Assembly (NCBI GenBank): GCA_036346375.1
Contig: CM070511.1
Location: 1,860,001-1,924,000, forward strand
Direction of reading: 5' to 3'
Source of the DNA: Guadua angustifolia
Lineage: Eukaryota > Streptophyta > Magnoliopsida > Poales > Poaceae
DNA: 64,000 nt
Shown here: positions 1 to 11,329 of the stretch, piece by piece
How positions within the stretch are numbered: position 1 is the first letter of the stretch
Layout of the letters: each line of letters starts with the position of its first letter
Program-made: the position numbers and the translations under genes
The notes under the pieces: model-generated
The model's database searches: none
The model's input: the letters and a program-made list of their open reading frames with translations, nothing else
What the model was told of the DNA's origin: nothing

Positions 1-419
1 GTTAGTGATCTAACGATTTATCTCTGCATTATTATTTTCGGTAATCATGATTTAGACTAGCTAATGTTTCATGTTTCAATTTACCTAAGTCTAACTGGAT
101 CCCCTTCCCCTCCACGTCCAGTCTCTTTGCAATATCTTCAGTTAATGCAAACAAGCACACAAAAGGGAACATTAATCTCAATGAGGAATCTTGACAAGAA
201 TATTGGACCAAAACCAAATTAGAGGCATAATCACTGATCTGTCAGAAAGGCGTCAAGTACTGGGTCTCAAAGCCCTAGTTTTCACAAGAAAAACACTACC
301 TCAAGAATTTTTATCCTAGGCAAAAAATAAAAACAAGCATCAGAAGCGAAATCGAAACCCCTAGCCAAATTTCGGTCAGCATCCGGACCGAATCGGAAGC
401 GAAGCGTGCACAAGAAATA
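1..419. other. No gene recognised
   Basis: Low-complexity intergenic sequence left of the copia LTR. A short minus-strand open frame (32-217) exists but has no recognisable motif, no promoter and no splice context. The last five bases before the LTR (AAATA, 415-419) would be the target duplication, but no partner copy was found downstream. Confidence 0.5.
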
Positions 420-705
420 TGTTAATCGTATTAGCATAATCTTGTGCCATAATTAGCGTGTTAATCTAGCATGTAAAGGCTGCATCTAGGAGTTTCTAAT
501 AGTCTTAATTAGCATGTAATGGCTACATGTAGGAGTTTCTAATAGCCTTAATTAGCATGTAATGGCTGTATGTAGGAGTTTCTAATATATGGCCTTAATT
601 AGCATGTAACTGCATGTGTGTTTTTCCTTTAAATAGCATTGAGATAAAGCAGAAAAGCTCTATGTTCATTTTTCTTCCCAGTTTGTTGGTTCGGCATTTC
701 TGACA
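420..705 (+). repeat. 5' LTR of a copia retrotransposon
   Basis: The block starts TGTTAATCG and ends TGACA two bases before a classical copia primer-binding site, giving a 286-bp LTR with TG..CA ends. It contains a TTTAAATAG TATA-like motif near 631-640. Inside is a roughly 50-bp unit (core AGGAGTTTCTAATAG) repeated about three and a half times between about 467 and 610. No 3' LTR was found downstream, so the left border rests on the TG and the distance to the PBS only. Confidence 0.6.
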
Positions 706-707
706 TT

Positions 708-719
708 TGGTATCAGAGC
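708..719 (+). other. Primer-binding site (initiator Met tRNA)
   Basis: TGGTATCAGAGC is the standard plant copia primer-binding site complementary to the 3' end of initiator methionine tRNA. It lies two bases after the proposed LTR end and just before the gag ATG at 721. Confidence 0.85.
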
Positions 720-720
720 G

Positions 721-1735
721 ATGTCGGCTCCTATGGCCTGTGATTTCAAGACTCCTCCGAGGAGGCGCCAGGTGCGCTCGCCATCACCTCCTCCGCGCCG
801 ACCGCAGCACCGCGATGCCGGTGGCCACGAGATCGTTGTGTAGCATGTTGTGAAGGAGGTTGGAGGGTCGGCGGCATACCCTATGCTCACCAAGACGAAC
901 TACAACGACTGGTCATTGATGATGAAGGTGATGCTACAAGCGCGTGGTCTCTGGGACGTTATCGAGACCGACGATGCAGAACCAGGAGGACCGGATGGCA
1001 CTGGAGGCCATCCTGCGCACTGTCCCGCCGGAGATGATCGCCACTCTCGCCGTCTAGGAGAGTGCAAAGGAGGCATGGGACACAATTGAGACAATGCGTG
1101 TCGACATCGATCGAGTGCAAAAGGCAAAGGCCTAGCAGCTCCAGAAGGGGAGTACGTGAATATTGGCTTCCACAACGGTGAGATGGTGGACGACTTCGCC
1201 ATGCGCCTCACTAGCCTTGTGAGTCAACTCAGCATCCTCAGTGACCCGGAGCCACCGCACAAGGCCGTCGAGAAACTGATACGTGTTGTACCCCCAAGGT
1301 TTGCCCAAATCGCCTTGTCGATTGAAACCATGCTCTATCTCTTGACTCTTTCTATGGACGAGGTGACCGGGCGGCTGCGGGTGGTCGAGGACCACTTCCC
1401 AGACGCAGCCATAGCTGGCATGAATGGGAAATTGCTGCTCACCGAGGAGGAGTGGCTCTCCCGCATGAAGGAGCGACAGTAATGGGAGGGATCCTCAGGC
1501 CGCTCCAAGTCCAGAAACAGGCAGTGCAGATCACCGCGGCGGAAGGGTGAGAACAGCAGTGTAGGAGGAAGCAAGGACGACTCATCCAGCGGTAGCCGCA
1601 ATGTGGCCAAGGACAAGTGCCACAACTATGGCAAGATGAGCCATTGGGCCAAAAATTGCCGCGGCAAGTCAAAGCAGGCCGAGCAGGCCCACTTGATCCA
1701 AGGCAATGATTAGGGCGAGGACAATGAGCCCACAC
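721..1735 (+). pseudogene. copia gag, broken
   Basis: The frame opens with ATG at 721 directly after the PBS and has a TAG at 841-843. From 850 it shows the copia gag start (motif LTKTNYNDWSLMMKVMLQA), then frame changes near 1000-1150 and the middle of gag (1156-1480). A zinc knuckle follows at about 1618-1665, reading CHNYGKMSHWAKNC. The second cysteine of the CX2CX4HX4C knuckle is replaced by tyrosine. In an intact element this protein forms the virus-like particle and binds genomic RNA. Stops at 841, 1480 and 1711 and the frameshifts make it non-functional. Confidence 0.8.
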
Positions 1736-1740
1736 TCCTG

Positions 1741-3280
1741 ATGGCTAGGGCTCAGTCCGTCGCCGATTCTCCACCGCCACTCTCTGATGCACCGCTGTCA
1801 CGATGTGCTCCACTCCGGCTAGTCAAGGCCAAGGTCCTCGCCCAACTGGATCGAGGGGAGGAGCGAGACACCAGTCTATGGTACCTTGATACGGGTTCCA
1901 CAAACCATATGACTGGGTCTTGCGTTGCTTTCTTTGAGCTCGACTCTATCGTCCTCAGCACCATGAAGTTCAGTGACGGTTCCATCGTCAACTTCGAAGA
2001 TCGTGGGACCGTGTTGTTCATGAGCAAGACGGGGAAGCACTGCATGTTCACAGGGGTGTACCATATCCCTTGGCTCACCTCCAACATAATCAGCATTGGG
2101 CAGCTTGACGAGAACAGCTGCCAGGTGGTGATCGACGGTTGCATCCTTAGGATCCGAGATGAGGAGCAGCAACTGCTAGCACGAATCAAGCACCCACCGA
2201 GCTGCTTGTACACGCTTTGCCTCAACATTGCAAAACCGGTGTGCCTTTCTGCCAGGAGCACCGAAGATGTTTGGCGCTGGCATGCGAGGTACAGCCACCT
2301 CAACTTCTAGGCATTGCGCAAGCTAGCCCAACGTGAAATGGTAAGAGGACTGCCAGCGATCGACCAAGTGGACCAAATCTGTGAAGGGTGCCTTGCCGGG
2401 AAGCAATGGCGGACACTGTTTCCTAATCAAGCCAAGTACCGTGCCGACCACGTCCTCCATCTTGTCCACGGCAATCTCTGTGGACCGATCTCATTGATAA
2501 TGCCGAGCGGGAATCGCTACTTCCTACTACTAGTAGATGACAAGAACCGTTACATATGGCTCAGTCTTCTTGCAAGCAAGGATCAAGCACTGCCGGTGAT
2601 CAAGCGTTTCTAGGCCTCGGTGGAGGTGGAGTCTGGGTGCAAGCTGAAGGTTCTCCACACTGATCATGGTGGTGAATTCACATCGGTGGATTTTGGTGAG
2701 TACTGTGCCGAGCACGGCGTCCAACGGTAGCTAATGGCTCCATATTCCCTGCAACAGAATGGAGTTTTGGAGCATCGGAACCAGACGGTGGTGGCCATAG
2801 CGAGAAGCATGTTGAAGGTGAAGTGCCTCCCTAGAATCTTTTGGAGAGAGACCGTCTCCACTGTTGTCTTCATCCTCAACCACGCACCGACACAGAGCGT
2901 CGATGGCATGACGCCGTATGAGGCGTAGTATAGCAAGAAACCGACGGTGCACTTCTTCCGCACCTCCGGTTGCCTAGGGCACGTCAAGGTGGTCAAGTCC
3001 CCCCTGAAGAAGCTAGAGGATTGCAGTACACCGATGATCTTTGTCGAGTATGAGACTGGGTCCAAGGCATACCAGGTGTTCGATCCTTTTGGCAAGCGCG
3101 TACATGTAATGCGGGACGTTGTCTTCGATGAGGCAGCGCAGTGGGACAGGAGCGCCCATGGCAAACAAGGTATGGCAGTTTGCGACGAGCCATTCATCAT
3201 CAAACACTCGATCTTGTATGTACCAGGGAGATCGAGCAAGGAGGCTCAAGTGGCGGGCATGGCAAGGCACCCGCGGTGAT
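1741..3280 (+). pseudogene. copia protease and integrase region, broken
   Basis: The protease active site reads WYLDTGSTNHMTG at about 1879-1917. The integrase zinc-binding region follows: HARYSHLNF, then CEGC at about 2382-2393. The integrase core retains the three acidic positions (VDDKNRYIW at about 2535, HTDHGGEF at about 2658, QNGVLEHRN at about 2755). In-frame stops lie at 2308-2310, 2611-2613, 2728-2730 and 2926-2928. Family knowledge puts Gln at the first three and Trp at the fourth. Otherwise the reading frame is collinear, so this is a recognisable but dead polyprotein. Confidence 0.85.
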
Positions 3281-3429
3281 GGGTGAGTACACGGCAACAT
3301 CCGCGGTCCAACCGGTTGAGTTTGCCTCACCACCACCATGCCATGAGAAGGTACTTGACGCAGACCGCAACGACGACGCACCACTCCGGTTCACACCACC
3401 GACAACATCATCAGGCTAGCATCGTACCT

Positions 3430-4530
3430 AGCATCGCACAACGTGAAATAGCCCCCATAACGGAGGACCTGCTCTTCACCACAGTTAATGTGTCGGCCTC
3501 GTTCAGTGAGGCTGAACCGCAGCACTGCTGGCGTGTGGTGATGCTTGAGGAGATGAAGTCGATCGAAGACAACGACACCTGGGAGCTCATCGACCTACCC
3601 ATCGTCCATCGACCCATCAAGCTAAAATGGGTCTTCAAGGTGAAGTGCGATGAACATGGCGCTATCATCAGACACAAGGCTCGGCTAGTCACAAAGGGCT
3701 ACATGAAGCACCAGGGGATCAACTTCGATGAGGTGTTCGCCCCTGTTGTAGACATGGAATTTGTGCGCCCACTGCTGGCAATGGCGGCGCATGAAGGGTG
3801 GGAAATCCACCACATGGACGTAAAGACAGCGTTCCTCAATGGTGAGTTGACAGAGGTGGTGTACATCACCCAACCGCCGCGATTCGTCCACGAGGGTCAT
3901 GAGCACAAGGTGCTCAAATTACGAAAGGCTTTGTACGGGTTGCAACGGCACCTAGGGTGTGGAACTCCAAGCAGGACGAGAGCCTCATCAAGCTTGGCTT
4001 CCAGCGAAGCCCCTCGAAGCATGCTGTGTATGGGTGTGGCGATGGAACATCACAACTCCTCATCGACGTGTACGTGGATGACCTTATAATCACTGGATCG
4101 ATCGAAGCTATGATCCGCAAGTTCAAGGAAGAGATGCGTAATCTATTCAAGATGAGCGATCTTGGACTCAGCTACTATCTTGGCATCGAAGTCCACCAAT
4201 GCCCGAATAGCATCGACATCAACCAGAGCATGTATGCACGCAAGATTCTAGAAAGCAAAGGCATAGCTAGTTGCAACCCATGTCAAATACCCAAGGAGGC
4301 ACGGGTAAAGCTGAGCAAGCAAAGTACAAGCTCGCCCATGGAAGTGACCAAATACCAGAGCATCGTCAGCAGCCCCCGTTACCTAACTCACACCCGGCCG
4401 AACATCACTTACAGTGTGGGTTATGTGAGCCAATTTATGGAGGAGCCACGTGAGCCAGAGGCAGAGAAGCTGAGAGGAACACCGCTATCCAAAGGCATAA
4501 CACGCACCCGTACCACCTCAGTATAGGTGG
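3430..4530 (+). pseudogene. copia reverse transcriptase, frameshifted and truncated
   Basis: The RT starts with the LKWVFKVKCDEHG motif at about 3622, continues through MDVKTAFLNGEL at about 3818 and ALYGLQ at about 3932. It then shifts frame near 3950, where a few codons of the KQSPRxW segment are lost. The catalytic VYVDDLIITGS motif is at 4068-4100, with YVDD at 4071-4082. Similarity fades after about 4480 in the early RNase H region; no clear RNase H DEDD set and no 3' LTR follow. The right end of the element therefore looks deleted. Confidence 0.85.
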
Positions 4531-4839
4531 CTATGAAGGGAAGAAAGCAAAGGGGCACGACTAACCGAGGAATGCACGAACTCCAGGACGGCGATGCCTT
4601 ACTGCCACATATGTGAGGAACGGGCACGCGACACATGTTAGTGTGGACAAAGAAAACCACTAACAGGCAGCTTGTAGATGCAAACCCCGCTACCGCGACA
4701 TGTTGTCTTCATCATCGTAAGACATCTAACTTAGTACATTGCAGTTGACCCAACTTGTTGTATTTCGAATCTGATTCGTACTCACTTATTGCAAGAGGAG
4801 GTAAGCTAGCGAAAAGAGTAGAGGACCTTTTAGAGTCAA

Positions 4840-5583
4840 GAGTCAAAGGACATTCTGTCGCCTGCGATTGGGAAGCTCGACCATAAGGGCCAGGTGCTTG
4901 CCGCAGGGGCGAGGCATACGAAGAAGTCCTACTTCCAAGATGACGTTATGAGTGCTAGATCAAGATCATAGGAGACACATATGGAACGCCTCAAGGACAC
5001 ACTTAGGGAGCAGCTGAGGGAGGAGATGATGGCACGTGAGGAGGAGATGATAGCACGTGAGGAGTACCTAAGAGCTAAGATGATAGCAATGATTTTCTAG
5101 AGTCAGAGCCAGATGCCCTCACCACTCGTAGAGAAGCCTGTGCCCTGACCCAGCAGCTGTGGTTCCAAAAATGATAAGACTGGTCCTAGTTGAAGGTAAT
5201 AATTAACTTTTTCTGACTTAAAGCTATGAGGGTAACTCCCATAATGTTTTTCCTCAAGTTGCGCACTTCTTGTAGGCACCTGCCAAATGCTATCTCACCA
5301 CCCTAACGGAGGATGGATTTCCTATCGAGGCTGCACGTGGGGTTACATTTCCATGCAAAGAGACCGACATTGTGCATGGTTAGCCTTTGGGGAAGGGTTA
5401 CTGAGGGTGCAGGCCAGTGGACTACGTCCACGAAGACTTCTTATCCCATGTGCTCGAGTACTCCAACGAAGATATCACCACTCTCGTGTAAGCACGCATG
5501 TCGTTCATCAAGTGACCCACGACGGGTGTCATACTAATCAAGATAAAAATCCCCGGCGTCATACTAGTCCAAGATCACGCTAG
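4840..5583 (+). pseudogene. CACTA (En/Spm)-associated coding remnant
   Basis: Two conserved blocks are visible. About 4990-5100 gives a charged helical stretch (REQLREEMMAREEEMIARE) that resembles the C-terminal tail of plant En/Spm-type transposases. About 5280-5540, read with frame changes, gives a PAKCYLTTLTEDGFPIEAA..VHG..LG..VQVDYVHEDFL-like series typical of the domain next to CACTA transposases. Stops and frameshifts abound. No CACTA terminal repeats were found nearby, so this is a fragment. The assignment is from memory of the family. Confidence 0.5.
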
Positions 5584-5589
5584 TGCATA

Positions 5590-7467
5590 TAAACTCAACA
5601 TAGATGAATATCACAATCATACTCAGCGATAATATAAATAGACTTCATCGAGTTAAGTATAATTGTTAAACGACCTTATATATGGTCAATCTTACATGAA
5701 AATGCCACGCAGGGCTAATACTAAAAAAACAAGTAAACAGCAGCAGAAATAATCATAAACGTAGAAAACCCTTCAACTGCCACAGGCAACTAACAAGGTT
5801 CACACCCTAGTTGTTCACCTCCTCTTGGATCTCCTCAAAAGCAAGTGTTGCTTCCTCTCTAACTAATGATATTTTATTGCAAGGGGTGAGTACATAAAGC
5901 ACTCAACAAGTCGTGTGCAGAATGCAAATCTATATACTATGCATGGCTTAGTACAAAAGATAGTCTACAAGGTTATTTTGCATAAACAGCATTTATAAAA
6001 GAATAGCATAAATATATTAAAAGATAGTAAAACAAATAATAACAATAATAACTTTTGCATTTGTTTTCAATAACCAGTTCACATCCTTATTTCTCATTTC
6101 AACATCCTATTTCCACATTTATTTTGATAAAATCTAACCCTTGACTGTAATCACTGAGCAATGCTCAATACTGCGAGTACGGCTATTCGAATAGGTTTTA
6201 CACTCTACAGAAGTTATACACTTTACCACAAGATATAATCATACACCACAAAGGTGAGTGATTATAACAAAGCCTTTCCAATGTCTATCTAAATCTAGTA
6301 CTATTTGCTAAGGTTTCAACACTGGTGGGACTGGTTACCACATCCAAGGCCCCTCTCTTGCACCATGTGAGCCAACCCGTGTGAGGACTGGTTACCACTA
6401 CTAGGGCCTCACACCACCATAATAGTACCAAAGTTTAGACTTAACAAATTAATCAGCTAGGTCTGTTCCATACCAGACTTATGGTTGTATGAATGACTCA
6501 ATTCAAATTCTTGCAAGGTTAAGTCCTTAATTGACCAAGGAAAGACTAACCAAAAATTATCTTAACCTTAAACCACAATTGTCATAAAAAGCAATGCGAC
6601 CGCCCACGTGCTCATTAGCCCACCACAAATACATACCACTTGCCTCAGTCTAAATCATTTTACTACCCGGTTAATTTACCATGCACCACGTGCCATCAAC
6701 AATACCAACATTGTGTGACAACATCCGACACACAAGTTAATAAACATGTTCCATAATCATTAAGCAAGATTAATCATTTGCACATAAAATGTTGATGCGT
6801 TGCACGGCTAAGCATACTACTTGCATTCTAACTACCCACATTGGCAATTATAGATACCAATTAATATTAAATCATTCTAGGGTGACAAATAAGATATGAC
6901 ATACAATATGGAAAGGTGGATATAATTCAAGTGGACGATTAACTACTCCCAACATATGGAAAACAATTGATAATTGAAATATCATGTAGTACATTGAAAC
7001 AATATAATATTTAAAGCATAGGTTCAACATAATCAAAACATAACTTGCCTTCGAAGAGCTTTGAATCCTGCTCTAGAACTTGATAAGCGTTGGCTCCTCA
7101 ACGACAAGCTCACCGAGCAACTCAACGTCTACGTGTAACGAGAGATAAAGCAATAAATACTTAAAACAGAGAGCAAAATCAACTCTAAAAATTAAATAAA
7201 ATTCACCATTAAATAGAGCTTGGTTTTACAAATTTTTAGAAACTAGAATCACCTCAATCGAAGCTCAGATGCAAAAGATATAGCCATTCAAAGTTTGAAA
7301 TAAAATATTCCCAACAGAAGATCATCAATACTTTTCACTGAACAAATAAAAGATAGCAAATGGCCTATTTCAATAAATACAAATGAAATAAATAAAATTC
7401 TCAAAAAATTCAAATAAAAGGAGAAATCATAATAAATTCATAAAAAGGCAACATTTGGGATGTTACA
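5590..7467 (-). repeat. LTR-like AT-rich block, minus orientation
   Basis: About 1.9 kb of non-coding AT-rich sequence. Its right edge, read on the minus strand, begins TGTAACATCCCAAATG, the usual start of a grass gypsy LTR. That edge is sharp: at 7468 a different minus-strand coding sequence resumes. The bases after it (ATGCC, 7468-7472) would be one target duplication, but no clean ATGCC|TG partner was found on the left, so the left border near 5590 is a guess. It is either a solo LTR or a truncated element. Confidence 0.45.
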
Positions 7468-7677
7468 ATGCCAAGGAAAGCTTTGTAGAGATACGAGAAA
7501 ATACTCAAAATCAGAATAGAATTTAGGGAAAGATGGTGCAATTCGATCTTTTATTGATCTAGCACATCGGCTAAGAGCTCACTCTTGGGAAGGCGAAACC
7601 CTAACTTCACCAAAGCAGTGAAGAGGGCAAGACGCTCCTCCTGAGGCACTAGCTTCATATCCTCCCCACTGGGGTCC
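7468..7677 (-). pseudogene. Antisense 'gypsy-type transposon' ORF, 3' part
   Basis: The minus strand reads EERLALFTALVKLGF..LPKSELLADVLDQ, a stop, then KIELHHLSLNSILILSIFS. The same pattern (IELINLVPNSILLLSIFS) occurs in the minus-strand ORF at 61,500-62,011. The fragment is the continuation of the segment at 12,842-12,935; dropping one copy of GGTCC restores the frame. Function is unknown. The family is annotated in databases as 'putative gypsy-type transposon'. It is cut at 7467 by the LTR-like block. Confidence 0.65.
7673..7677. repeat. Target-site duplication GGTCC, left copy
   Basis: GGTCC directly precedes the TG of the gypsy 5' LTR and is repeated exactly at 12,842-12,846 after the CA of the 3' LTR. 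Confidence 0.9.
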
Positions 7678-8100
7678 TGATACACATCAGGTCATGGGCC
7701 ATGTTTACTTCAGGAAGCAAATCAATCAGGACACAGCAAAGGAAGCGTGAAGAAGTTCTTTACACTTAGTATTCTATAGATAGATATTTATTTTCAGCCA
7801 ATTGTAATAGGAAAGTATGGATTAGAGTCGTACTCGGACTCTGTAAGATTACTATATATTGTCGCTAGAGATAATAAGAAAAAGACAGCTTTGAAGTTTG
7901 TCGAAATACTTTCCAGGCGGTGGCTCCGACTAACAGCCGATCTATCCAGCTTCTTCGCGAATTCACGATGACGTCATCCGGCGAGCCCTCAAGCCGCTGG
8001 CCGGTGACCCATTCGTTCGTGCAGAGCAATTCGTCTTCAGTTCGGCTTTGTCCGGGCTTGGAGAGCATCCCTCGAAGGTCCAGGGCAGGAGGGCGTATCA
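7678..8100 (+). repeat. Gypsy 5' LTR (423 bp)
   Basis: Aligns with the 3' LTR over its first 215 bases and last 19 bases. The central 189 bases (7893-8081) are absent from the 3' LTR. A TATATATTG motif lies near 7853. TG..CA termini. Confidence 0.9.
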
Positions 8101-8103
8101 AGT

Positions 8104-8113
8104 TGGTATCAGA
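8104..8113 (+). other. Primer-binding site
   Basis: TGGTATCAGA begins three bases after the 5' LTR and matches the initiator Met tRNA type of primer site. Confidence 0.75.
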
Positions 8114-8131
8114 TTCATCCGGTTCTCAAGA

Positions 8132-9340
8132 GATGTCCACTTCTGCTTTCGTTGAGGATCGCGTCACTAAGCTCGAGATCACGGGACAGGAAACACACAA
8201 ACTGCTGGATGAAGTGCTCCAACGACTAGAAGCTCAGCAATTGGTGCTCCAACAAATCTCTACTAGGAGTTTGGGCGACGAATCATGTCCGGCGATCAAT
8301 AGTGGCCATCCCGTTCGTGGCGAGGAGCGGCATGGCCGTCAGATGGGTGAACGCGATCCAGGAGCGGGGCGCTTTCCAGTTGGCAATCGGCACCGTCCAG
8401 GACCAGGGCGTGACCACGAGGATGAGGAGCGCCGTTGGACCCCATGTCCTCCTCGTTTTGAATTGTCGGAATATGATGGTACCGAGGATCCCTTGGGCAA
8501 GCTTAAGTTGTGCGAGCGGTTCTTTCGCTTTCACCGTATTCCTGAGTCCGAATATGTCGAGGTGGCTGGCATTCATCTCCGTGGTGAAGCTTTGGAAGTG
8601 TTGGACAACATGCAGCAGGAGGACCCTTGGATTCCCTGGGAAGAATTTTTTGATTCTTTTGTTCAACGCTTCACGCGACATTCCAGTATGGGTCCGTTGG
8701 GCGATCTGGTTAATCTTAAACAAGGATCAACAAGGGTCGATGAGTATGCACGGGAATTTTAGTGACTACTTGCCCGGACCCACCGCATGCGACGACAAGA
8801 CCAGATTGAAACATTTACGGTGGGCTTGACAATTACGTTGGCCGCCGAAGTGCGCAGGGAACGGCCCCGTGATTTGGCTGAAGCAATTAGCCTTGCTTGT
8901 GAAGCTGAGATGCGCCGGGATCTCTGGCTGACCGAAGCACGTCACGGTTCCACAGTGGTAGCCCGGCCGCGTCCACCATTCAGTAGAGGCACAGCCACTT
9001 CCTTACCAGCTACAGTGCACCAACCAACAACAGGGGGTCCAGGTACTGAGAACAAAATAGCTGCCGTCGGGAGTTCCATGCCACCAACTGAGCGCAGCGG
9101 GTCCAGTGCAGCCAGTAAAACTAGCGGGCCTCCTTCCTTTCCACCAGTGCGTCGTCGTTTGACAGCAGACGAAATCGCTGATCGCAGGGCAAAAGGTCTT
9201 TGTTATAATTGTGATGAAATTTTTACACGGGGACATCGCTGCAAGCGGTTGTTTTTATTGGAAGTCGCAGATGAGGATTTGAATCAGGAAGAGCCAGCTT
9301 CGGATGAGGATCCTTCCTTGTCAATGTTGGCCGTTTTGGG
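8132..9340 (+). pseudogene. Gypsy gag
   Basis: Opens with ATG at 8132. A coiled-coil-like N-terminus is followed by the retrotransposon gag core (FELSEYDGTEDPLGKLKLCE..VQRF). A TAG TGA pair at 8760-8765 interrupts where family members read a Gln/Trp-like pair. The frame then continues through LARTHRMRRQDQIE to a zinc knuckle CYNCDEIFTRGHRC at about 9201-9242. This makes the particle and nucleocapsid in active elements. Confidence 0.85.
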
Positions 9341-9344
9341 ACCA

Positions 9345-9760
9345 AAACAAGGCGACACGATGCAAGTGATCATCACTACTCAGGACCAGCAATTGCATGG
9401 ATTAGTTGACAGTGGCAGTACCCATAGTTTTGTGAGTAGTTATGTGGCCTCCTTGCTTACATGGAAACAGCAGCCATCAGCATCTGCTCATGTGCGGGTA
9501 GCAGGAGGGGGTCAATTGCCCTGTTTGGGAATAGTGCCTGACATCGAATTTTCAGTAAACAACCACAACTTTGCGGCACCTTTTATTGTGATTCCGCTGG
9601 AGGTCTTCGATGTGGTCTTGGGCGTCCAATGGCTTCGCGCTTTGGGCGAGATCAAATGGAACTTCGACGCTCTCACCATGTCATTTAGTCACAATGGAGT
9701 TCCAGTTTTGCTTCGAGGATTGCGGCGGGAAGTCAGCCTCATGTGTTGTCCGCCCAGTTG
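9345..9760 (+). pseudogene. Gypsy aspartic protease region
   Basis: The active site reads LHGLVDSGSTHSF at about 9397-9434, followed by VVLGVQWLRALG typical of the second conserved block of gypsy proteases. The frame is open here but shifts near 9740-9866 before RT. Confidence 0.85.
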
Positions 9761-9865
9761 CTTGAAGACTCGCACATACAACATTTCTTGGATGGCTACA
9801 GCGATGTTTTTTCTGATCCACAAGGGTTACCTCCGCAACGATCTTGTGATCATCGCATTTGCTTG

Positions 9866-11130
9866 AAGGAAGGCACAAACCCGGTTGTGGTGCGGCCCTA
9901 TCGTTACTCCTTTAAGCAAAAGGATGAAATTGAAAAATAATGTGAGATGATGCTCCGTCAAGGGATAATCCGGCCCAGCTATTTGCCTTCCTCTTCCCCC
10001 GTTCTTTTGGTGAAAAAGGCTGACGGTACTTGGCGGTTTTGTGTGGATTATCGGGAACTCAATGCCCAGACGATCAAAGACAAATTTCCCATTCCAGTGG
10101 TCGAGGAGTTATTGGATGAATTGCATGGTGCTCAGTTTTTCACCAAGTTAGACCTTAAATCCGGTTATCATCAGGTTCGCATGTATGAGGAAGATATTTA
10201 TAAAACGGCTTTTCGTACCCATCACGGGCGCTATGAATTCTTGGTGATGCCGTTTGGATTATCAAATGCACCCTCCACCTTCTAGTCCTTGATGAACGAG
10301 GTGTTCCAGGAGTTTCTCAGGAAGTTCGTGCTGGTATTCTTCGACGACATCTTAATCTATAGTCACACCAAGGAAGATCATCTCAAGCATCTCCGTTTGG
10401 TGCTGGATAAACTACGCACTCAACAACTCTTTTTAAAGAAATCTAAGTGTGCCTTTGCCCAGCAGAGTATTACATATCTCGGCCATATTATCTCACCCAA
10501 TGGTGTTTCAGCCGACCCTTTGAAGCTACAAGTCGTGTCGGATTGGCCACGGCCACAGTCGGTCTCCGCCTTGCGCGGGTTTCTCAGACTGACGGGGTAT
10601 TATCGCGTTTTATCAAGCATTTTGCATCTATAGCGGAGCCTTTGACAGCCTTATTGCGGCGTCAAAACTTTTCCTGGACTACACCTGCCGAACAAGCTTT
10701 TGTGACTCTTAAGCACTTGTTGACAACGGCACCGGTACTGCAGATGCCAGATTTTTCAGCACCTTTCATTGTTGAATGTGATGCGTCCGGTACGGGAATT
10801 GGAGTCGTGTTGCAACAATCCGGGCACCCTATAGCTTATTACAGCCGGAAGCTAGCAGACCGACACAGGAAGCTCGCTGCCTACGAGCGGGAGCTCATTG
10901 GATTATCCAAAGCAATACGGCATTGGAGACCTTATTTATGGGGACATTCATTTATAGTGCGAACGGATCATGGCAGTCTCAAGTTTCTATTAGAACAAGC
11001 TTTGATCACACCACCTCAGTAACATTGGCTTAGTAAATTGATGGGATTTGATTTTACAGTTGAATACAAACCGGGCAAATCTAATCAAGCTGTGGATGCG
11101 TTGTCGAGTGCATTTCAACCACAACCGGTC
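9866..11130 (+). pseudogene. Gypsy reverse transcriptase and RNase H
   Basis: RT motifs in order: SSSPVLLVKKADGTWRFCVD (about 9985), FFTKLDLKSGYHQV (about 10138), FGLSNAPSTF (about 10255) and the catalytic FFDDILIYS (about 10337), an FxDD form of YxDD. Stops at 9938-9940 (TAA) and 10,283-10,285 (TAG) fall at Gln positions of the family, and a frameshift lies near 10,605. RNase H follows: VECDASGTGIGVVL, YERELIGLSKAI and RTDHGSLKFLL, with a TAA at 11,020-11,022 (Gln in the family). Confidence 0.9.
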
Positions 11131-11329
11131 TGTGCGGCATTATCAGTTCCCCATGTTGTATCACACGAAGAATGGCGGACGACATTGAGAGCCGACCCGT
11201 GGCGCAGTCGGTCGTGAGATTCTGTCATAAGCACGGATCAATTCCACAAGAAAAGCGGCAAGCGACCGAAAGTCCAGGAGGGACTCATATATTATCAGGA
11301 TCGGCTTTTTGTTCCAGAGGGCTCTCCAC

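Noticed and set aside
32..217. 61-codon minus-strand open frame at the left edge
   Set aside because: No recognised domain, splice sites or coding bias; might be an exon of a gene outside the window but cannot be supported.
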